A stretch of DNA of 15,354 bases from Rickettsiales bacterium (GTDB taxonomy: Bacteria; Pseudomonadota; Alphaproteobacteria; Rickettsiales; CANDYO01): positions 1 through 15,354 of the forward strand of contig CANDYO010000036.1 in the NCBI GenBank assembly GCA_947424995.1, written 5' to 3'. The notes under the pieces were generated by a model. The model did no database searches, had not been told where the DNA came from, and was given only the letters and a program-made list of their open reading frames with translations. Below, piece after piece: positions 15,054 through 15,354 of this stretch. Numbering within the stretch: position 1 is the stretch's first letter; each line of letters begins with the position of its first letter. A program made the translations under genes and the position numbers.

Positions 15054-15354
15054 GTCTATGTTAATCGCTCGATTCAAGAGATCAAGCTTCGAAATTCATA
15101 AGGCTTTAATGTATTTTAACGGATCAATTAACTCAGCCAGTGATCATTAACGTTGCGTTTAACGCATGGAATAGGAGTTCCACCAAGTCTCTATTAGCTA
15201 AAAAATACTTAGCGTGTCATCAACTATGTATTTTTAAATATTGTAAAAATAATTTTTGAAGCCACTTATTTTTGCAAAAAGAGCATAGCCTATTGTTTTG
15301 ATAAATGTAAGGTACGCCGAGCGCTCTAAAGACCTTGCATTTATCAATCCTATA
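15054..15354. other. Gene-free right end of the window
   Basis: I see no coding sequence or RNA gene here. It holds two small hairpins (tgcg/cgca near 15155-15167 and gctaa/ttagc at 15197-15213) and the long inverted repeat at 15298-15347. No ccmH or other gene begins on either strand before the edge. Confidence 0.6.
15298..15347. repeat. 16-bp inverted repeat with a palindromic loop
   Basis: The arms ttgataaatgtaaggt (15298-15313) and accttgcatttatcaa (15332-15347) pair over all 16 positions, with one G-T wobble. The 18-base loop contains the palindrome gagcgctc (15319-15326). No T-run follows on the plus strand, so it is not a standard terminator for the gene upstream. It may be a small palindromic element or the edge of something beyond the window. 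Confidence 0.7.

Noticed and set aside
1..15354. tRNA, rRNA or CRISPR array
   Set aside because: I saw no tRNA signature arms ending in CCA-type acceptors, no rRNA-like blocks, and no regularly spaced direct repeats. The cloverleaf-like fold of family A lacks the T-loop and anticodon features of a tRNA.

Overview
The window looks like part of the chromosome of an AT-rich alphaproteobacterial intracellular symbiont or pathogen of the Rickettsiales/Holosporales kind. The evidence is the mix of reduced-genome housekeeping genes (rmuC, glmU, rimM, kup, ccmF, ccmG), three large host-directed-looking proteins (ankyrin repeats, an IQ-like motif, a deaminase fold), and GC-richer palindromic elements scattered through AT-rich intergenic DNA. 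The species cannot be fixed from the sequence alone.

Layout. Positions 1-1075 hold the 5' part of rmuC on the minus strand, cut by the window edge. A structured palindromic element (1131-1242) lies between rmuC and the divergent, overlapping glmU-rimM pair (1288-3112). A 100-residue unknown gene follows on the minus strand (3130-3432). Next come two effector-like genes on the plus strand. The first is a helical protein of about 893 residues with an IQ-type calmodulin-binding motif, about three tandem repeats of 92-93 residues and a serine-rich tail (3593-6274). The second is a 463-residue ankyrin-repeat protein with a basic, possibly nuclear-targeting tail (6385-7776). A second copy of the palindromic element, inverted relative to the first, sits at 7857-7960. 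kup, a potassium transporter, is on the minus strand (8048-9904) with a recognisable promoter. A 564-base gene-free gap (9905-10468) holds a nested composite palindromic repeat. Then ccmF and ccmG, overlapping by 14 bases, encode cytochrome c maturation proteins (10469-12866).

The most interesting gene is at 12954-15053. It encodes a 699-residue protein whose N-terminal third carries the HAE and C-x2-C zinc motifs of the deaminase superfamily, in a form resembling the OTT_1508-like family named after an Orientia protein. It also has an Arg/Ser-Pro segment, a low-complexity linker and a long C-terminal region I do not recognise. The window ends with a 16-bp wobble-paired inverted repeat (15298-15347).

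The housekeeping genes serve envelope precursor synthesis (GlmU), ribosome maturation (RimM), potassium uptake (Kup) and respiration (CcmF/CcmG). The three large proteins share basic or Ser/Pro-rich segments and eukaryote-like motifs and are best read as candidate secreted effectors. No secretion-system gene is present to prove that.
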